A stretch of DNA of 64,000 bases, taken from positions 1 through 64,000 of the forward strand of contig NZ_JAIVAJ010000005.1 of NCBI RefSeq assembly GCF_020171725.1, given 5' to 3'. Shown piece by piece: positions 42,680-53,300 of this stretch. The stretch's first letter is position 1, and the number at the start of each line of letters is the position of its first letter. The position numbers were made by a program, and so were the translations under genes. The notes under the pieces are model-generated. The model saw nothing but the letters and a program-made list of their open reading frames with translations. It was not told the origin of the DNA and did not search any database. Source of the stretch: Halobacillus litoralis. GTDB taxonomy: Bacteria; Bacillota; Bacilli; Bacillales; Halobacillaceae.

Positions 42680-43399
42680 CTACCTGATAATCGCACTGAT
42701 CCCGACTATCTTTCCCTTCACATTCCGATGAGGATACATCGAGATGACAGCATTTCTCCATTCGCCGTCTTTCGTCTTCCGGACCGTCGTATACGATTTG
42801 ATGAACTGACCGTTCAGTACGTCTTGTAGGAGTGCCTGATGTTCTTGTTCCAAGTGGTCTGGAACGAACGGGAGGTGCCTGTCGTGCAGTTCGTCGTCGC
42901 TCCAACCGAATTTTTCTTCGAAGGCCGTATTCACTCCGAGCACGTGTCCTTCCGGGGACAGTACGAGAAAAGCATCTGTCTTCTCTTTCATTAATGACTC
43001 ATAGATCTCTTTCCTTTGCTTCCGTTCTTTGCACGTCACCGAAACGATGTAGGTGCATATCCCTTTTTGATTGAACAAAGGCTTCCAGACGGTACGGCCG
43101 GCTAGGACTCCACTGTCTCGTTCCACTTCGCAGGATTTTCTCGTGAATTCCGCTTTGTCGCAGTTCTCTGTCCAGCAGCCTGCTTCGTCTTCTGGAAGGA
43201 TTTCATTCAATGCCTTCCGATGCCAGGTCTGTTGCATGCGGAGCTTTTCTAAAGCTGCTTTATTCACGAATTCGAAACAATACGTTTCTTTTTCTTTTTT
43301 CATGATAAAAATGAAGTCTGTTACGCCGTCCATGAGGTCCTTTAGAAACGTTGGATCATCGCCCATTGATGTGTGGAAGAAATCAATGATTCTCTGCAT
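42680..43399 (-). CDS. Stand-alone two-PAS signalling protein
   Basis: A 239-residue cytosolic protein consisting of two PAS folds, about 15-125 (GVTDFIFIMKKEKETYCFEF then VNKAALEKL) and 130-239 (AFLVLSPEGHVLGVNTAFEE then KFGWSDDEL). There is no kinase, cyclase or DNA-binding output domain. Three cysteines in the first PAS (GCWTENCD, RKSCEV) could be redox- or metal-sensitive, which is speculation. It may pass a signal by binding the histidine kinase encoded just upstream, which also has PAS domains. GAGGGA lies nine bases before the ATG. Confidence 0.8.
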   Translation of the reverse strand: MQRIIDFFHTSMGDDPTFLKDLMDGVTDFIFIMKKEKETYCFEFVNKAALEKLRMQQTWHRKALNEILPEDEAGCWTENCDKAEFTRKSCEVERDSGVLAGRTVWKPLFNQKGICTYIVSVTCKERKQRKEIYESLMKEKTDAFLVLSPEGHVLGVNTAFEEKFGWSDDELHDRHLPFVPDHLEQEHQALLQDVLNGQFIKSYTTVRKTKDGEWRNAVISMYPHRNVKGKIVGISAIIR

Positions 43400-43543
43400 A
43401 GTTGGTCCCTCTATTCATCCCTGATATTTTCTCTTTCTCCCCCTGATTAAGATTCAGTCTATTGGAAGGTTCGGAAATCGTCTAGCTCTATCGGACGCTT
43501 TAAACAGGCTGTACTCTGAGGATAGAGACGGTTATCTTCCCAT

Positions 43544-45784
43544 TCAGGCATTCGACCCTACTTTTTGAGATACTTTCTCGTTCAGCGGGAGAGAAATCCA
43601 GAATGTGCTGCCTTCGTCAGGCGAACTCGTCACCCCATAGTTTCCTCCCATCCGGTCGAGTGCATGCTTGACAATGCTCAAGCCGAGTCCGGTTCCATGC
43701 ACGTCAGTGGTCGGAATACGATAGAAGGGTTCGAAAATAAGGTTTTGATACGACTGCTCGATGCCTTTTCCTTCGTCCTTGATGGAAATCGCCACGCTGT
43801 CGTCAACACAATGTGTCGTCACATATACATGTCCGTAAGGCTTGTTGTATTTGATCGCATTATCTAGCAGGTTCACAATCACTTGTTTTAAAAAAAGGCG
43901 GTCTCCTAGTATGTAGTCAGGTTGATGCCCCATCGTCATGTGTATGCCTATATGTTGCTTCTGGGCGTCCGGCGTGACGATATCGATGGCTCCGTTCAGC
44001 GTTTCGGTCAAGTCCACCGGCTCTTTCCGGATGTCCACTTGCTGATATTCGAGCCTCGAAACGTCGAGTACTTCCCCAATCATCTGCTGCAGGTGTTCAC
44101 CCGCCTCAAGGATCTTCTTCACTTTCTGTACTTCGTCATGACCGATTGCTTCTTTTCGCTCATAGTTATCGACTACAAGCTCGCTGTAGCCGATGATGCT
44201 GTTCAGCGGTGTCCGTAGTTCATGACTCATTCGTGAAAGGACTTCCGATTTCGCCTTGTTCTCTTCTCGTACGGTCGCGATCGTTTTTCTTAACTCCGTA
44301 TTGGCTTCCTCGAGCTGCAGGGTCTGCGTAATATCGGAGGTCACATCGGAGAACGTGACGACGACACCCGTGAATTCATCATGCAAGTAGAGAGGAGAGG
44401 CGGTGATCGAGAGCCATTGGATCTCCCTTTTACTCCTCCTGATTCCTAAAATCTCGTTTGCTTGCACTGTACCCGTTCTGATTGCTTTTACACTTGGAAT
44501 GTCAGAATTCAGGACGGGCTCTCCCCTTTCTGTAACGAAATCCCAGCCTATATCAAACGGATTGACCTGATAGACTTCAGAAAAGGAAACACCCAATAAT
44601 TCCGCGGCTCGGCTGTTCGCTTCGATCGTCCTTCCCTCCAAGTCGTGGACGAACAGACCTTCTGAAAAAGCAGAGAGGATCTGCTCCTGCAGATGCGCCT
44701 TTGAAAGCACTTCTTTTCTCGCCACCTCAAGCTCGGTTTGATCTTGTATATGCATAATCATGGACGTCGCAGAGATTGGAATGTGCGTCACGATGACCAT
44801 AAGCTTGTGGTCCTGAATCTTCATTTCCGTCCGGTAGCGCAGCCTCTCACCTCGCATAGACTTCAAAATACACTCCTCCACTTCGTCCTGCTCGATGAAC
44901 AACGAAGTGATTTTCTCCGGCAGCGCTATCCTCTGCCTTCCCATCATTTTGAGAAACGGAATGTTGGCATGAACGATCTCACCTTTCCCATTCACCATGC
45001 ACAGCATATTCGGACTGCTGTGAAACAGCGAATGGTAATGTTCTTTATGTATCCTGCTTTGCCCCAGCGCCTTATGCTTCCCGTAATACGCGAGTCCAAG
45101 GACTGCCATCAACATACCTAGGAAAACGAGAACGGTTGTGTTACTGATCCATAAATCCACCTCACGCACTGGAACGTCACTTTCCACATAGTATACAAAC
45201 GCTTCTATCCCCACCACTTGTAAAAAGGACATGATGGCCCCGACAGCTACTGCATCGATTAGAAAAGGGCTGGCATATGTAAAGAATTCGCCCTTCCACT
45301 CCTTCGCATAGCGCAGCATTCCATAGGAAAAGAGGAGACAGACAGCAAAAGCGAGTAAGGCCTGGCCGTAACCGATGTACATGTGCACATCAGACCGAAT
45401 GATCAGCAGTCCACTGAAGTGAACAGCAAGGAAACCCAAACTTAAAATAACCGCTCCTGCATTCACCCCCATATTAGACCTTTCCCAATACCGCAAACCG
45501 TAATAAAGAAGGAGAGAAAAGGCAGAAACAAGTATTAACGACAGCAGACTATCGAAAAAATCATTTGTAAAAATGGAAGAAAACGATACCTGGAACAAGC
45601 CCCTCGCTTGTAAGACATCAATGACCCAAACCCCTGTTGCAAAGGATAGAATCGCGCCATAACGATAGCGACGTGCCTTGTCTGCCTTGTGTAATAAATA
45701 CAGCGTCAAAGCACTGAACAATATATTGCATACAATAATACTTACGATGAACTCCACTCTGTAGAGTTCAGGCCACACACTCAT
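43544..45784 (-). CDS. 7TM-PAS-PAS sensor histidine kinase
   Basis: A 746-residue membrane histidine kinase. Seven N-terminal transmembrane helices (about 1-235) loosely resemble the MHYT sensor; one motif reads AVHFSG but the others are degenerate. Two PAS domains follow (about 255-365 and 385-500). The HisKA dimer domain has the phospho-accepting His in MSHELRTPLNS (about 520), and the ATPase domain has NLLDNAIKYN, DEGKGIE and GTGLGLSIVKHAL. GGAGGAGG before the ATG at 45784 decides the start. The response regulator gene lies 180 bases upstream on the same strand; its output domain is LytTR, which usually pairs with LytS-type kinases. Confidence 0.88.
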   Translation of the reverse strand: MSVWPELYRVEFIVSIIVCNILFSALTLYLLHKADKARRYRYGAILSFATGVWVIDVLQARGLFQVSFSSIFTNDFFDSLLSLILVSAFSLLLYYGLRYWERSNMGVNAGAVILSLGFLAVHFSGLLIIRSDVHMYIGYGQALLAFAVCLLFSYGMLRYAKEWKGEFFTYASPFLIDAVAVGAIMSFLQVVGIEAFVYYVESDVPVREVDLWISNTTVLVFLGMLMAVLGLAYYGKHKALGQSRIHKEHYHSLFHSSPNMLCMVNGKGEIVHANIPFLKMMGRQRIALPEKITSLFIEQDEVEECILKSMRGERLRYRTEMKIQDHKLMVIVTHIPISATSMIMHIQDQTELEVARKEVLSKAHLQEQILSAFSEGLFVHDLEGRTIEANSRAAELLGVSFSEVYQVNPFDIGWDFVTERGEPVLNSDIPSVKAIRTGTVQANEILGIRRSKREIQWLSITASPLYLHDEFTGVVVTFSDVTSDITQTLQLEEANTELRKTIATVREENKAKSEVLSRMSHELRTPLNSIIGYSELVVDNYERKEAIGHDEVQKVKKILEAGEHLQQMIGEVLDVSRLEYQQVDIRKEPVDLTETLNGAIDIVTPDAQKQHIGIHMTMGHQPDYILGDRLFLKQVIVNLLDNAIKYNKPYGHVYVTTHCVDDSVAISIKDEGKGIEQSYQNLIFEPFYRIPTTDVHGTGLGLSIVKHALDRMGGNYGVTSSPDEGSTFWISLPLNEKVSQKVGSNA

Positions 45785-45963
45785 ATTTCCTCCTCCGTTC
45801 TTTTTCTCTAAAAACCATTCCACCGCAAAACAAAGGCATGCAAAAGTAAACCGATCGCACCTCTGCCCTCGGATTCAGTCAAATGAAAGAGTTGAGTAAG
45901 CACCTCTCTATGTGCTAAATTCGTCGACCATTAATAAACTAAACACCCCGATCGGAGTATACC

Positions 45964-46695
45964 TTATATCGTCCTCTTGATCTTTTGCTTAAGCGCTTCA
46001 ATACGCTGTTTCGAGATTGGAGCCGTTTTGTCGTAACCTGAGAAGTATCCGAGATAAGACTTCCCTGAAATCTTAATGGATGTCAGATGATGAACATTAA
46101 GGAGACACGAACGATGAGATTGGAAGAAGTAATCATTGAGCTGCTTGCTGAAATGCTCCAGCGTATCTACCGTTTCATACACTTGATGAAGAGTGTGGAT
46201 ATACAGCTTCCGCCCGATTTTCTCAACAAATAAAATGTCCTTCAATCGGATGAAATAGATCTCACGGCCGAACTTCACTTCTACCTTATGGTTCAACTGC
46301 TCCTCTCCCGTATAAAACTTCAAGATCCTTTTCGACTTCTCCAACGCCGTGAAAACCCTCTTCTTCTGAATCGGTTTCACAAGATAGTCCACCGCCTCCA
46401 TATCAAACGCCTCAATCGCGTACTCATCATATGCCGTCACGAAAATGAAAAACAGCTTGCTGTAGACTTCAAGACACTCCTTGACCGCCTCGACTCCACT
46501 CTTCCCCGGCATGTTGATGTCGACCATAAGCAAATCCGGCTCAAGTTCCATCACCACAGGCAGCAGTTCATCCCCGCTCTTCACCTCACCGATCACCCGA
46601 AACCCACTATGTAAATCAACGAATTCCCGCAAAATTTCCCGAGCTTCATCATGGTCTTCCGCAATCAATACGTCATAGACCTCCTTCACTCTCAT
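45964..46695 (-). CDS. LytTR-family response regulator
   Basis: A 243-residue regulator. The receiver domain (about 8-125) has the acidic pair in AEDHDE, the phospho-acceptor Asp in LLMVDINMPG and the VKP lysine in DYLVKPIQ. A LytTR DNA-binding domain (about 140-240) follows with IRLKDILFVEKIGRKLYIHT and FFQSHRSCLLNVHH. Members bind pairs of short direct repeats and often control surface, autolysin or peptide-signalled genes. It is expected to work with the histidine kinase encoded next; the gap of 180 bases leaves room for a separate promoter. Confidence 0.88.
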   Translation of the reverse strand: MRVKEVYDVLIAEDHDEAREILREFVDLHSGFRVIGEVKSGDELLPVVMELEPDLLMVDINMPGKSGVEAVKECLEVYSKLFFIFVTAYDEYAIEAFDMEAVDYLVKPIQKKRVFTALEKSKRILKFYTGEEQLNHKVEVKFGREIYFIRLKDILFVEKIGRKLYIHTLHQVYETVDTLEHFSKQLNDYFFQSHRSCLLNVHHLTSIKISGKSYLGYFSGYDKTAPISKQRIEALKQKIKRTI

Positions 46696-47064
46696 CACCT
46701 CCGTAGTTGAATTCTTAAGATGCGTTCATGGTAAATAAAGGGTGTGGATGAACCTTATTTGAATAATTACACACAATTAGAGTCACTATACACAAGTGTA
46801 CAAAAATACAGTCCTTTTTTGGGAAGCAAGTCCCTAAAAGTCGACTTCACCTACACGAATTGGTCATTTTGTTTCAGTAAACTTTTCTAAGAGCACAAAG
46901 AGAAAGCCCTACGATGAGTTTTCTCTTCATAGAACTTATTCCTTCCTTTATGGTCATTACATTTAATCTTATGGCTCTCAAGTCTCTTTCCCTTTTATGG
47001 TCCGCACTCAAACCGCTTTTACAAAATATTTTAAAGCAGTGGGGCACAGACGCGTTACATTATG
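46696..47064. other. Gap upstream of the LytTR regulator
   Basis: About 370 bases without a supported gene. It should contain the regulator's promoter. TACACAAGTGTA (46789-46800) is a short inverted repeat, and AAGAGAAA/TTTCTCTT arms (46898-46927) form a weak hairpin; neither is assigned. Confidence 0.35.
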
Positions 47065-47069
47065 TGTGT

Positions 47070-47219
47070 GTCCTTCTTTGTGACAGTTGGATTGGGACTG
47101 CCAGATGCGGTTGATGCTGCTGTGAGTCCTGATCTTTTTTATCGGGACTGACAGGACCGCGTAGCCGGGCTCCTTGTCCCGATCATTTTTTAATGGGACT
47201 ACATTCACTCCACCCGCGG
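47070..47219. repeat. 52-bp hairpin repeats, left part of a split array
   Basis: Degenerate copies with GTCC...GGGAC arms begin at about 47070, 47125 and 47177; the last two are spaced 52 bases apart. The right-hand copies after the IS element (48637 onward) continue the same 52-base register once the IS and its target duplication are removed. Each unit has GTCCCGAT and ATTGGGAC arms. Confidence 0.75.
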
Positions 47220-48627
47220 ATTAAGTCCGTATAATTGTGTAAAAAGAATAAGTCATCACCATTCCGACCACAATGTTTTTACCGCTAAAAACTTGTGAAG
47301 GAGAAATGATGATGACTCAAATTCAGTTTAACCTAAATATGGAAAAGTTAAAAGAATCCATTCTTAATTCTGATATGGAATCAGTGATGAAGTCTGTAGC
47401 CGTCTTGGTTCTAAATGAATATATGGAAAAAGAGCGTGACGATCACTTAGAGGTTTCACCATACGAACGCAGTGGGGAGCGTAAAGATTACCGAAATGGT
47501 TATTATGATCGGGGACTATTACTTCAAATCGGACGGGTTCAGTTGCGGGTCCCACGCACAAGGAGTGGTGAATTTTCTACATCCCTTTTTGAGAAATATC
47601 AGCGGTGTGACCAGGCTTTTACGATCGCTATGTTAGAAATGGTTGTTCAGGGCGTGTCTACGCGCAAAGTCAAGAATATCGTTCAAGAGCTTTGTGGTAC
47701 CAAGGTTTCTAAATCGTTCGTCTCATCTTTGACTGAGAAACTAGATCCGGTCGCACGGAAGTGGGCACAGCGACCGTTAAACACTGAATACTATCCTTAT
47801 GTGTTCGTGGACGCGATGTATATCAAAGTTCGAGAACACCATAAAGTCGTATCCAAAGCCGTCTACATTGCGACTGCCATCAACAGCCAGAATAAACGGG
47901 AAGTATTGGGGATGAAAGTCGATCATGAAGAGAGTTATGAAGCGTGGAAAGCTTTCTTTGAAGACTTGAAAGGCAGGGGACTCCAATCTCCGAAACTTAT
48001 TATTTCAGACGCTCACGCAGGGTTAAAAAAAGCGATTCAAAAGGCTTTTATCGGCACGGCCTGGCAACGCTGCACCGTCCACTTCAAGAAGAACCTCATC
48101 CATTCGATGCCGAAGAAAAACCAGGAAGAATTCAGACGTGACTTGAAGAGTATATTCAATGCCAACACACCTGAGAGTGCAAGGGAATTTAAAGAGAAAT
48201 TCATCTCGAAGTATCAAGACAACCCAAAACTTGATAAAACGATTCAGAAACTAGAAGAAGGATTTGATGATGCGATTCAATACCTAAGCGAACCGGATCC
48301 TTACCACTTGTACATCCATTCAACGAATTCATTAGAACGCGTTAATCAGGAAGTAAGAAAGCGAGAAAGGGTGATCCGCATCTTCCCTAACACGCAATCA
48401 GCCTTCCGACTATTAGGAGCTGTGCTCATGGGATATGCCGAAGAGATCAGCGAAAGACGACCGCTTATACGAGCGAAAGGTTATACGGGTAGCGACAAGG
48501 CGGCGAAGTGATTTTAGGGGAGGGAAGGGCCCTTCCCTCCCCTAAAATCACAACCACCTCTAGCTTTAATAGGTAAAAATACTGTGGATAGGAATTTACA
48601 CAAGATTAAGGACTTGACTCACCCGCG
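47212..48627 (+). mobile_element. Complete IS256-family insertion sequence with 8-bp target duplication
   Basis: The element itself spans 47220-48619 (1,400 bp). Its ends are imperfect inverted repeats: the left end contains AAGTCCGTATAATTGTGTAAA, whose core matches the right end AAGTCCTTAATCTTGTGTAAA at most positions and is very close to the known IS256 end. It is flanked by an 8-bp direct repeat CACCCGCG (47212-47219 and 48620-48627), the size expected for this family. It carries one intact transposase gene. Confidence 0.88.
47312..48511 (+). CDS. IS256-family transposase (mutator type)
   Basis: A 399-residue DDE transposase. The catalytic residues are in VDAMYIKVRE (Asp), ISDAHAGLKKAI (Asp) and TNSLERVNQEVRKR (Glu), and the domain includes the family's WQRCTVHFKKN. 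It cuts and moves the element, usually by copy-out with a circular intermediate. No frameshift or stop is seen, so the enzyme is probably active. Three ATG codons in a row follow GAAGGAGAA; the third (47312) has the best spacing. The gene is on the plus strand. Confidence 0.92.
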   Translation: MTQIQFNLNMEKLKESILNSDMESVMKSVAVLVLNEYMEKERDDHLEVSPYERSGERKDYRNGYYDRGLLLQIGRVQLRVPRTRSGEFSTSLFEKYQRCDQAFTIAMLEMVVQGVSTRKVKNIVQELCGTKVSKSFVSSLTEKLDPVARKWAQRPLNTEYYPYVFVDAMYIKVREHHKVVSKAVYIATAINSQNKREVLGMKVDHEESYEAWKAFFEDLKGRGLQSPKLIISDAHAGLKKAIQKAFIGTAWQRCTVHFKKNLIHSMPKKNQEEFRRDLKSIFNANTPESAREFKEKFISKYQDNPKLDKTIQKLEEGFDDAIQYLSEPDPYHLYIHSTNSLERVNQEVRKRERVIRIFPNTQSAFRLLGAVLMGYAEEISERRPLIRAKGYTGSDKAAK

Positions 48628-48840
48628 CCGCTCGCTGTCCCAATTATCTCTTATTGGGACTACATGCACTTCAACAGCGCCGCTCACTGTCCCGATTATC
48701 TTTTATTGGGACTACATCCACTTCAACAGCGCCGCTCGCTGTCCCGATTATCTTTTATTGGGACTACATCCACTTCAACAGGGCCGCTCACTGTCCCGAT
48801 TATTTTTTATTGGGACTACATTCACTGCATCTGCGGTGGC
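48628..48840. repeat. 52-bp hairpin repeats, right part of the split array
   Basis: Four copies are spaced exactly 52 bases apart (CTC of each unit at 48631, 48683, 48735, 48787). Each holds GTCCCGAT and ATTGGGAC (8-bp stem, 8-base loop TATCTTTT) followed by TACATCCACTTCAACAGCGC. The copies differ by only a few bases. Frames stay partly open through the array but coding is unlikely. Confidence 0.88.
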
Positions 48841-48935
48841 TCTGTCCCATTACTCCCTTGCCGAAGAACAGAATCGATCAATCCAATGCTTCCTTGAATC
48901 CAGATCGCTCGATCCGTTCCTCTTCTTACCAGATA

Positions 48936-48969
48936 AGAAAAAAGCCTTGAGGACTTCCCCTCAAGGCTT
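48936..48969 (-). terminator. Terminator of the efflux operon
   Basis: On the minus strand AAGCCTTGAGG and CCTCAAGGCTT form a perfect 11-bp stem followed by TTTTTTC, seven bases after the TolC-like gene's stop. Confidence 0.85.
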
Positions 48970-48975
48970 TCATAA

Positions 48976-50289
48976 TTACCCTCCCTGTGGCAAGTAGCCA
49001 TCAAGGAATAGTGTTAATTCTTTTTTCTTCACTGCGTAATCCTTCTCGGCCTGCTTCAAGCTGAGCTGTTGGTTCTGGATGCTCAGGCGGGAGTCTTCGA
49101 GCTGAGATGGTGTGATCATGCCATTGTTCAGAAGAGCTTCTGTTTTTTCATAAAGTGCTTGTGCTTTTTCGACGTTCGACTCGTAGCTCTTGATTTGAGT
49201 GTCCAACGTTTTCAGCTGCTCGGCGTATTGGTTCAACAGCAGTTCTAGAGCGTTCTCCTGCTGTTGAAGGCGGATGCGAGCGTTTTGGAGTTCGACTTTG
49301 TAGTATTCTTCAAGTTCCTGCTCTGCTACATTTCGATCACTGATGGCATCGTCGTAACGATCTTCTGCATCCTCTAGTTGATCATCCAAAGTGGAGAGCT
49401 GTCCTACAAGCTTATCAATTTGAGCTTGAGCCTCTTGTTTTGTACGCGGACCTTGACTAGAGTCTGTTCCAGCATCAGGAGGAAGGGTTTCTGGTAAAAC
49501 TTCCTTCACTTCAGCCAACTCTTCAATTTGATTTTCAATCTGAGCAATCTGGTCTTCCAGATTCTCTATTTGTTTTCTCATATCAGATCCACCGAGAACA
49601 GTTAGGTTGTCGACTTGGCTCACGATATCTTCATACACCGCCACTTGCTTTTTCAAAGTGTCGAGGGATGCATGATTCTTTATCATCGATTCATAAGTTG
49701 AGACATTGTAGAGTTCTTCCGGCACCACACCAGGATCCGGAATATCCTCAAGCGTAATCGGAGTATCCAGCGGCTGGTTCAACTTCTGGTTCACTTGGAA
49801 CTGGCTGAGCTTCACGCCCTGCTGGGCATTCTCTAGCGAGACATTTGCGTTCGTGACGTTCATCTCAGACTGAATGACGTCCATCTCTGACGCTACGCCG
49901 TTTTTCCGCTCCACTTTGACGATTTCAAGCTCATCCAGTGCTTTTCCCAGGTTCGCTTTGCTGATCTGTTTGTTCTGCTCGGCTGTCCAGTAGTTCCAAA
50001 GCGTCGTGTAGGCCGACAGTTCAGCGGCTTTTTCCTGTTGGAAGTTGCTGTTCTGGTTCTGGACGTCTTGGATTTCACTCAACTCATCAGAAAAGTTGGA
50101 CTGATAGGCTTGAGAATCACTGTCGATTTCAGGCAGGTCGTTTTGGATCTGGCTGCCGAGGTCGTTCTCTTCGATTTCCTCCGCCGCTTCGTTAAAAGAC
50201 CAGGACTCGATCCCATCTGCTGCAACGAAGCCGACTGGAATGGAAGCCGTCGCAAGGGCTATGATCATCAGACGATTTCTTTTCTTCAA
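48976..50289 (-). CDS. TolC-like coiled-coil exported protein of the RND efflux operon
   Basis: A 437-residue protein with a signal peptide (about 1-25) and long helical hairpins. Two stretches resemble TolC/OEP repeats: LEIVKVERKNGVASEMDVIQ with SEMNVTNANVSLENA (about 125-155), and ALLNNGMITPSQLEDSRLSI with QNQQLSLKQA (about 385-415). Between them is a long coiled coil. The spacing of the G-x-x-(S/T) turn motifs is that of TolC hairpins, but no beta-barrel is evident, and a Gram-positive cell has no outer membrane to hold one. It may form a periplasm-like wall-spanning duct or a pump accessory. It is the last gene of the tetR operon, 51 bases after the pump gene. Confidence 0.7.
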   Translation of the reverse strand: MKKRNRLMIIALATASIPVGFVAADGIESWSFNEAAEEIEENDLGSQIQNDLPEIDSDSQAYQSNFSDELSEIQDVQNQNSNFQQEKAAELSAYTTLWNYWTAEQNKQISKANLGKALDELEIVKVERKNGVASEMDVIQSEMNVTNANVSLENAQQGVKLSQFQVNQKLNQPLDTPITLEDIPDPGVVPEELYNVSTYESMIKNHASLDTLKKQVAVYEDIVSQVDNLTVLGGSDMRKQIENLEDQIAQIENQIEELAEVKEVLPETLPPDAGTDSSQGPRTKQEAQAQIDKLVGQLSTLDDQLEDAEDRYDDAISDRNVAEQELEEYYKVELQNARIRLQQQENALELLLNQYAEQLKTLDTQIKSYESNVEKAQALYEKTEALLNNGMITPSQLEDSRLSIQNQQLSLKQAEKDYAVKKKELTLFLDGYLPQGG

Positions 50290-50340
50290 TTGGTGGTTTC
50301 ACTCCTATGTAGGAAGCAGGACCGAGGCCCTGCTCCGAAT

Positions 50341-53300
50341 TTATTCTGTTACTTCTTCATTCCTCTTTTTCTTCTTTCCTTTTCGGTTGAAAAGGTTCAC
50401 GATCCGGCGGGACAGCCCGTCGAATAACGTGTAGACGACTGGAATAAGCACTAATGTGAAGATACTTGAGATGCTTAGACCGAAGATGATGGTGATGGCC
50501 ATCGGCTGCTGGGCTTCGGTTCCCTGCCCGATTCCGAGCGCAAGCGGCACCATACCGAGAACGGTCGTCAGCGTCGTCATCAGGATCGGACGCAGACGGC
50601 TTCGACCCGCTTCGATGATCGCTTCTGTACGATCATACCCGCGGCTTCTCAAAATATTGATGTAGTCGACAAGCACGATGGCGTTGTTGACGACAATACC
50701 GGCGAGCATGATCACCCCTATGAAGGCTGGAATACTGAGCGGCTGACCTGTGATGTACAGACCACCGAATACCCCGACCGCCGTCGTCGGCATCGAGAAC
50801 ATGATGACGAACGGATATAGGAAGTTCTCAAACTGCACAGCCATCACTGCATACACAAGGAAAATCGAGAAGACGAGCGCCAGGGCAAGATCGCCGAAGG
50901 ATTCCGCCATGTCTTCCACCTGACCACCCATGGAATAGGAATAGCCATCCGGGAAGTTCAAGTTGTCGAGACGCTGTTCGATATCCTGCGTGACACTTCC
51001 GAGGTCACGTCCAGACAATCCACTTGTGACGTTGACCTGCTTCTCCGAATTCTCACGGACGAGCGTCGTCGGTCCTTGAACCTGTTCAAGCTCCGCAACC
51101 GTCGCGAGTGGAATGAGCGATCCGTCACTCGTTTGGATTTGCATCGTTTCAAGATCGCTGATCGTGTCTTTTGATTCTTCTGGTAAAACAATTCGGACGT
51201 CCAGCTCTTCGCCATCGGTACGATAACGTGTCGCTAACTGACCGCTGAACGCTGCCCGCACATCGGACATGATCTGCTGGTAGGTCAGACCGTACTGCGT
51301 CGCCTTGTCACGGTCGACCTGCACCTGGATTTCCGGGCGTCCGCCTTCAGCTGAGCTCTCCGGGTTTTCCACGCCTTCGATATCAGAAATCATGACCACG
51401 ACTTGGTCGGCCAGTTCAGTCAGGACGTCGTAGTCTTCCCCGTTCAGCTGAATGGAGACAGGATCCCCGCCACCGATTCCCCCTGTAAGAGCTCCGACGG
51501 TAATTTCAGCGCCAACGATGTCCTGCACTTTCGTCCGCAGTTCGCTGACCACTTCGGTTGTCGTGATTTCACGTTCACCTGGTGGAACGAGCTGGATCGT
51601 ATAGCTTGCCGAGTTGGATGACGTGGACAAGCCACCGTCTCCTCCGCCACCGACCGTCAGCTGGTTCGAGGCGATGACACTTTGATAGTCTGCTAGTTTT
51701 TCATCGATCTGCATCGTTACGTCTTCGGTATTTTCGAGTGATGTTCCTTCCTGCGTCGACACCGAAATCGAAATCTGACCCTGGTCGGACGACGGAATGA
51801 AGGCACTTCCGATAAACGGAATAAGGAATAGACTTCCCGCCACCGCTGCAATCGAGATGAAGATGGTCGACTTCCGGTGGTTGAGCGCCCACTTCAAGAT
51901 ACTTGCATAGAAATTCTTGATTCGATCAAGCAGTCGGTCGAACCAGTATCTGCGGCCATTTTCCTTCATCATTTTTGTTAACAGCTTCGAGGACAGCATC
52001 GGGATCAATGTCACCGATACGATCAGGGATGCAATGAGGGCAAAACAGATCGTCAGCGCGAGCGGCGTGAACAGCTCGGACGCAATTCCCTCAACGAACA
52101 CGATCGGTGCGAATACGACAAGCGTCGTCGTCGTGGATGCAATAACGGCGGGTGCTAATTCGGATGCACCCTCGATCGCCGCTTCCTTCAGCTTGTATCC
52201 CTGCTGCCTGTAGTACACGATGTTCTCGAGTATTACGATGGCACTGTCGACGATCATCCCGATCCCGAGGGCAAGTCCACCCATCGTCAGGACGTTCAGC
52301 GTGTTGCCCGTAAAGTACATCAGGGCGAACGTACTGATGATCGCGATTGGAATCGAAATCCCGATGACAATCGTTGCACGGACACTCTTCAGGAAGAGCA
52401 GGAGAACGATGACGGAGAAAATACCTCCGAAGATGATGTTCATAACAACCGAGCTGATCGACTGTTTAATGAAGTCAGCCGTATCAAGCACGACATTCAT
52501 CTCGACTCCCTCAGGAAGCTCGCCTTGAATTTCATCCATTGCGCTTCTCACATTGTCGGACACCTCTACCGTGTTTCCGTCCGACTGTTTCAAGACAGAA
52601 AGAACGAGGGCTTCTTCGCCGTCGACTTTCGTAATGGTGCTTTGCTCTTTAAACGTATCCTCAACAAAGGCGATATCGCCTACCTTAAGCTGAGCGCCAG
52701 CCGGTGTCACGATATTCGTGTCTCGAACATCGTCTACAGACTGAAATTCACCTTGCACACGAATTTGGAGATCCTGGTCCCCTTTTTCAATCACACCTGC
52801 AGAGGCAGACTGGTTGGCGCCGTTAATCGCCTGGGCAAGGGACGAGCGCGTCAGGCCGTATTGAGCCAGCTTGCCCGGCTCGACTTCGACTTGCACCTCA
52901 CGCGTCTGTCCACCCTGCGTATTGACGGAGCCGACGCCGCCTTGACGTTCCAGCATCGGAACGACTTCATCTTCGGCGATCGCTTCAAGCTGTGACAAGT
53001 CCGCTCCCTTCAGGCCGAGGGTAATGACCGGCGTCTGTTGGGGGTCGAACCTGAGAATGCTTGGGTCCGCTGCATCTTCAGGCAGCGCTCCAGAAACTTG
53101 GTCCACATTCTCCCGGACTTTCAGAAGCGCATTATCTAAATCGGTACCGCTTTTGAAAAACATAAGAATGAGGGACGATCCAAGCTGAGACTGCGACTGG
53201 ATCGTGTCGATTCCTTCGACTGTACTGATGGCGGATTCGATCGGTTCACTGACTAATCGTTCGACTTCCTGTGGTGCTGCATTGTCATAGTTGGTTGCGA

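Noticed and set aside
48628..48840. CRISPR array
   Set aside because: The whole 52-bp unit repeats without unique spacers, and no cas genes are present.
48584..48997. Open frames through the 52-bp repeats
   Set aside because: All frames translate the hairpin repeat; none has a start signal or family.
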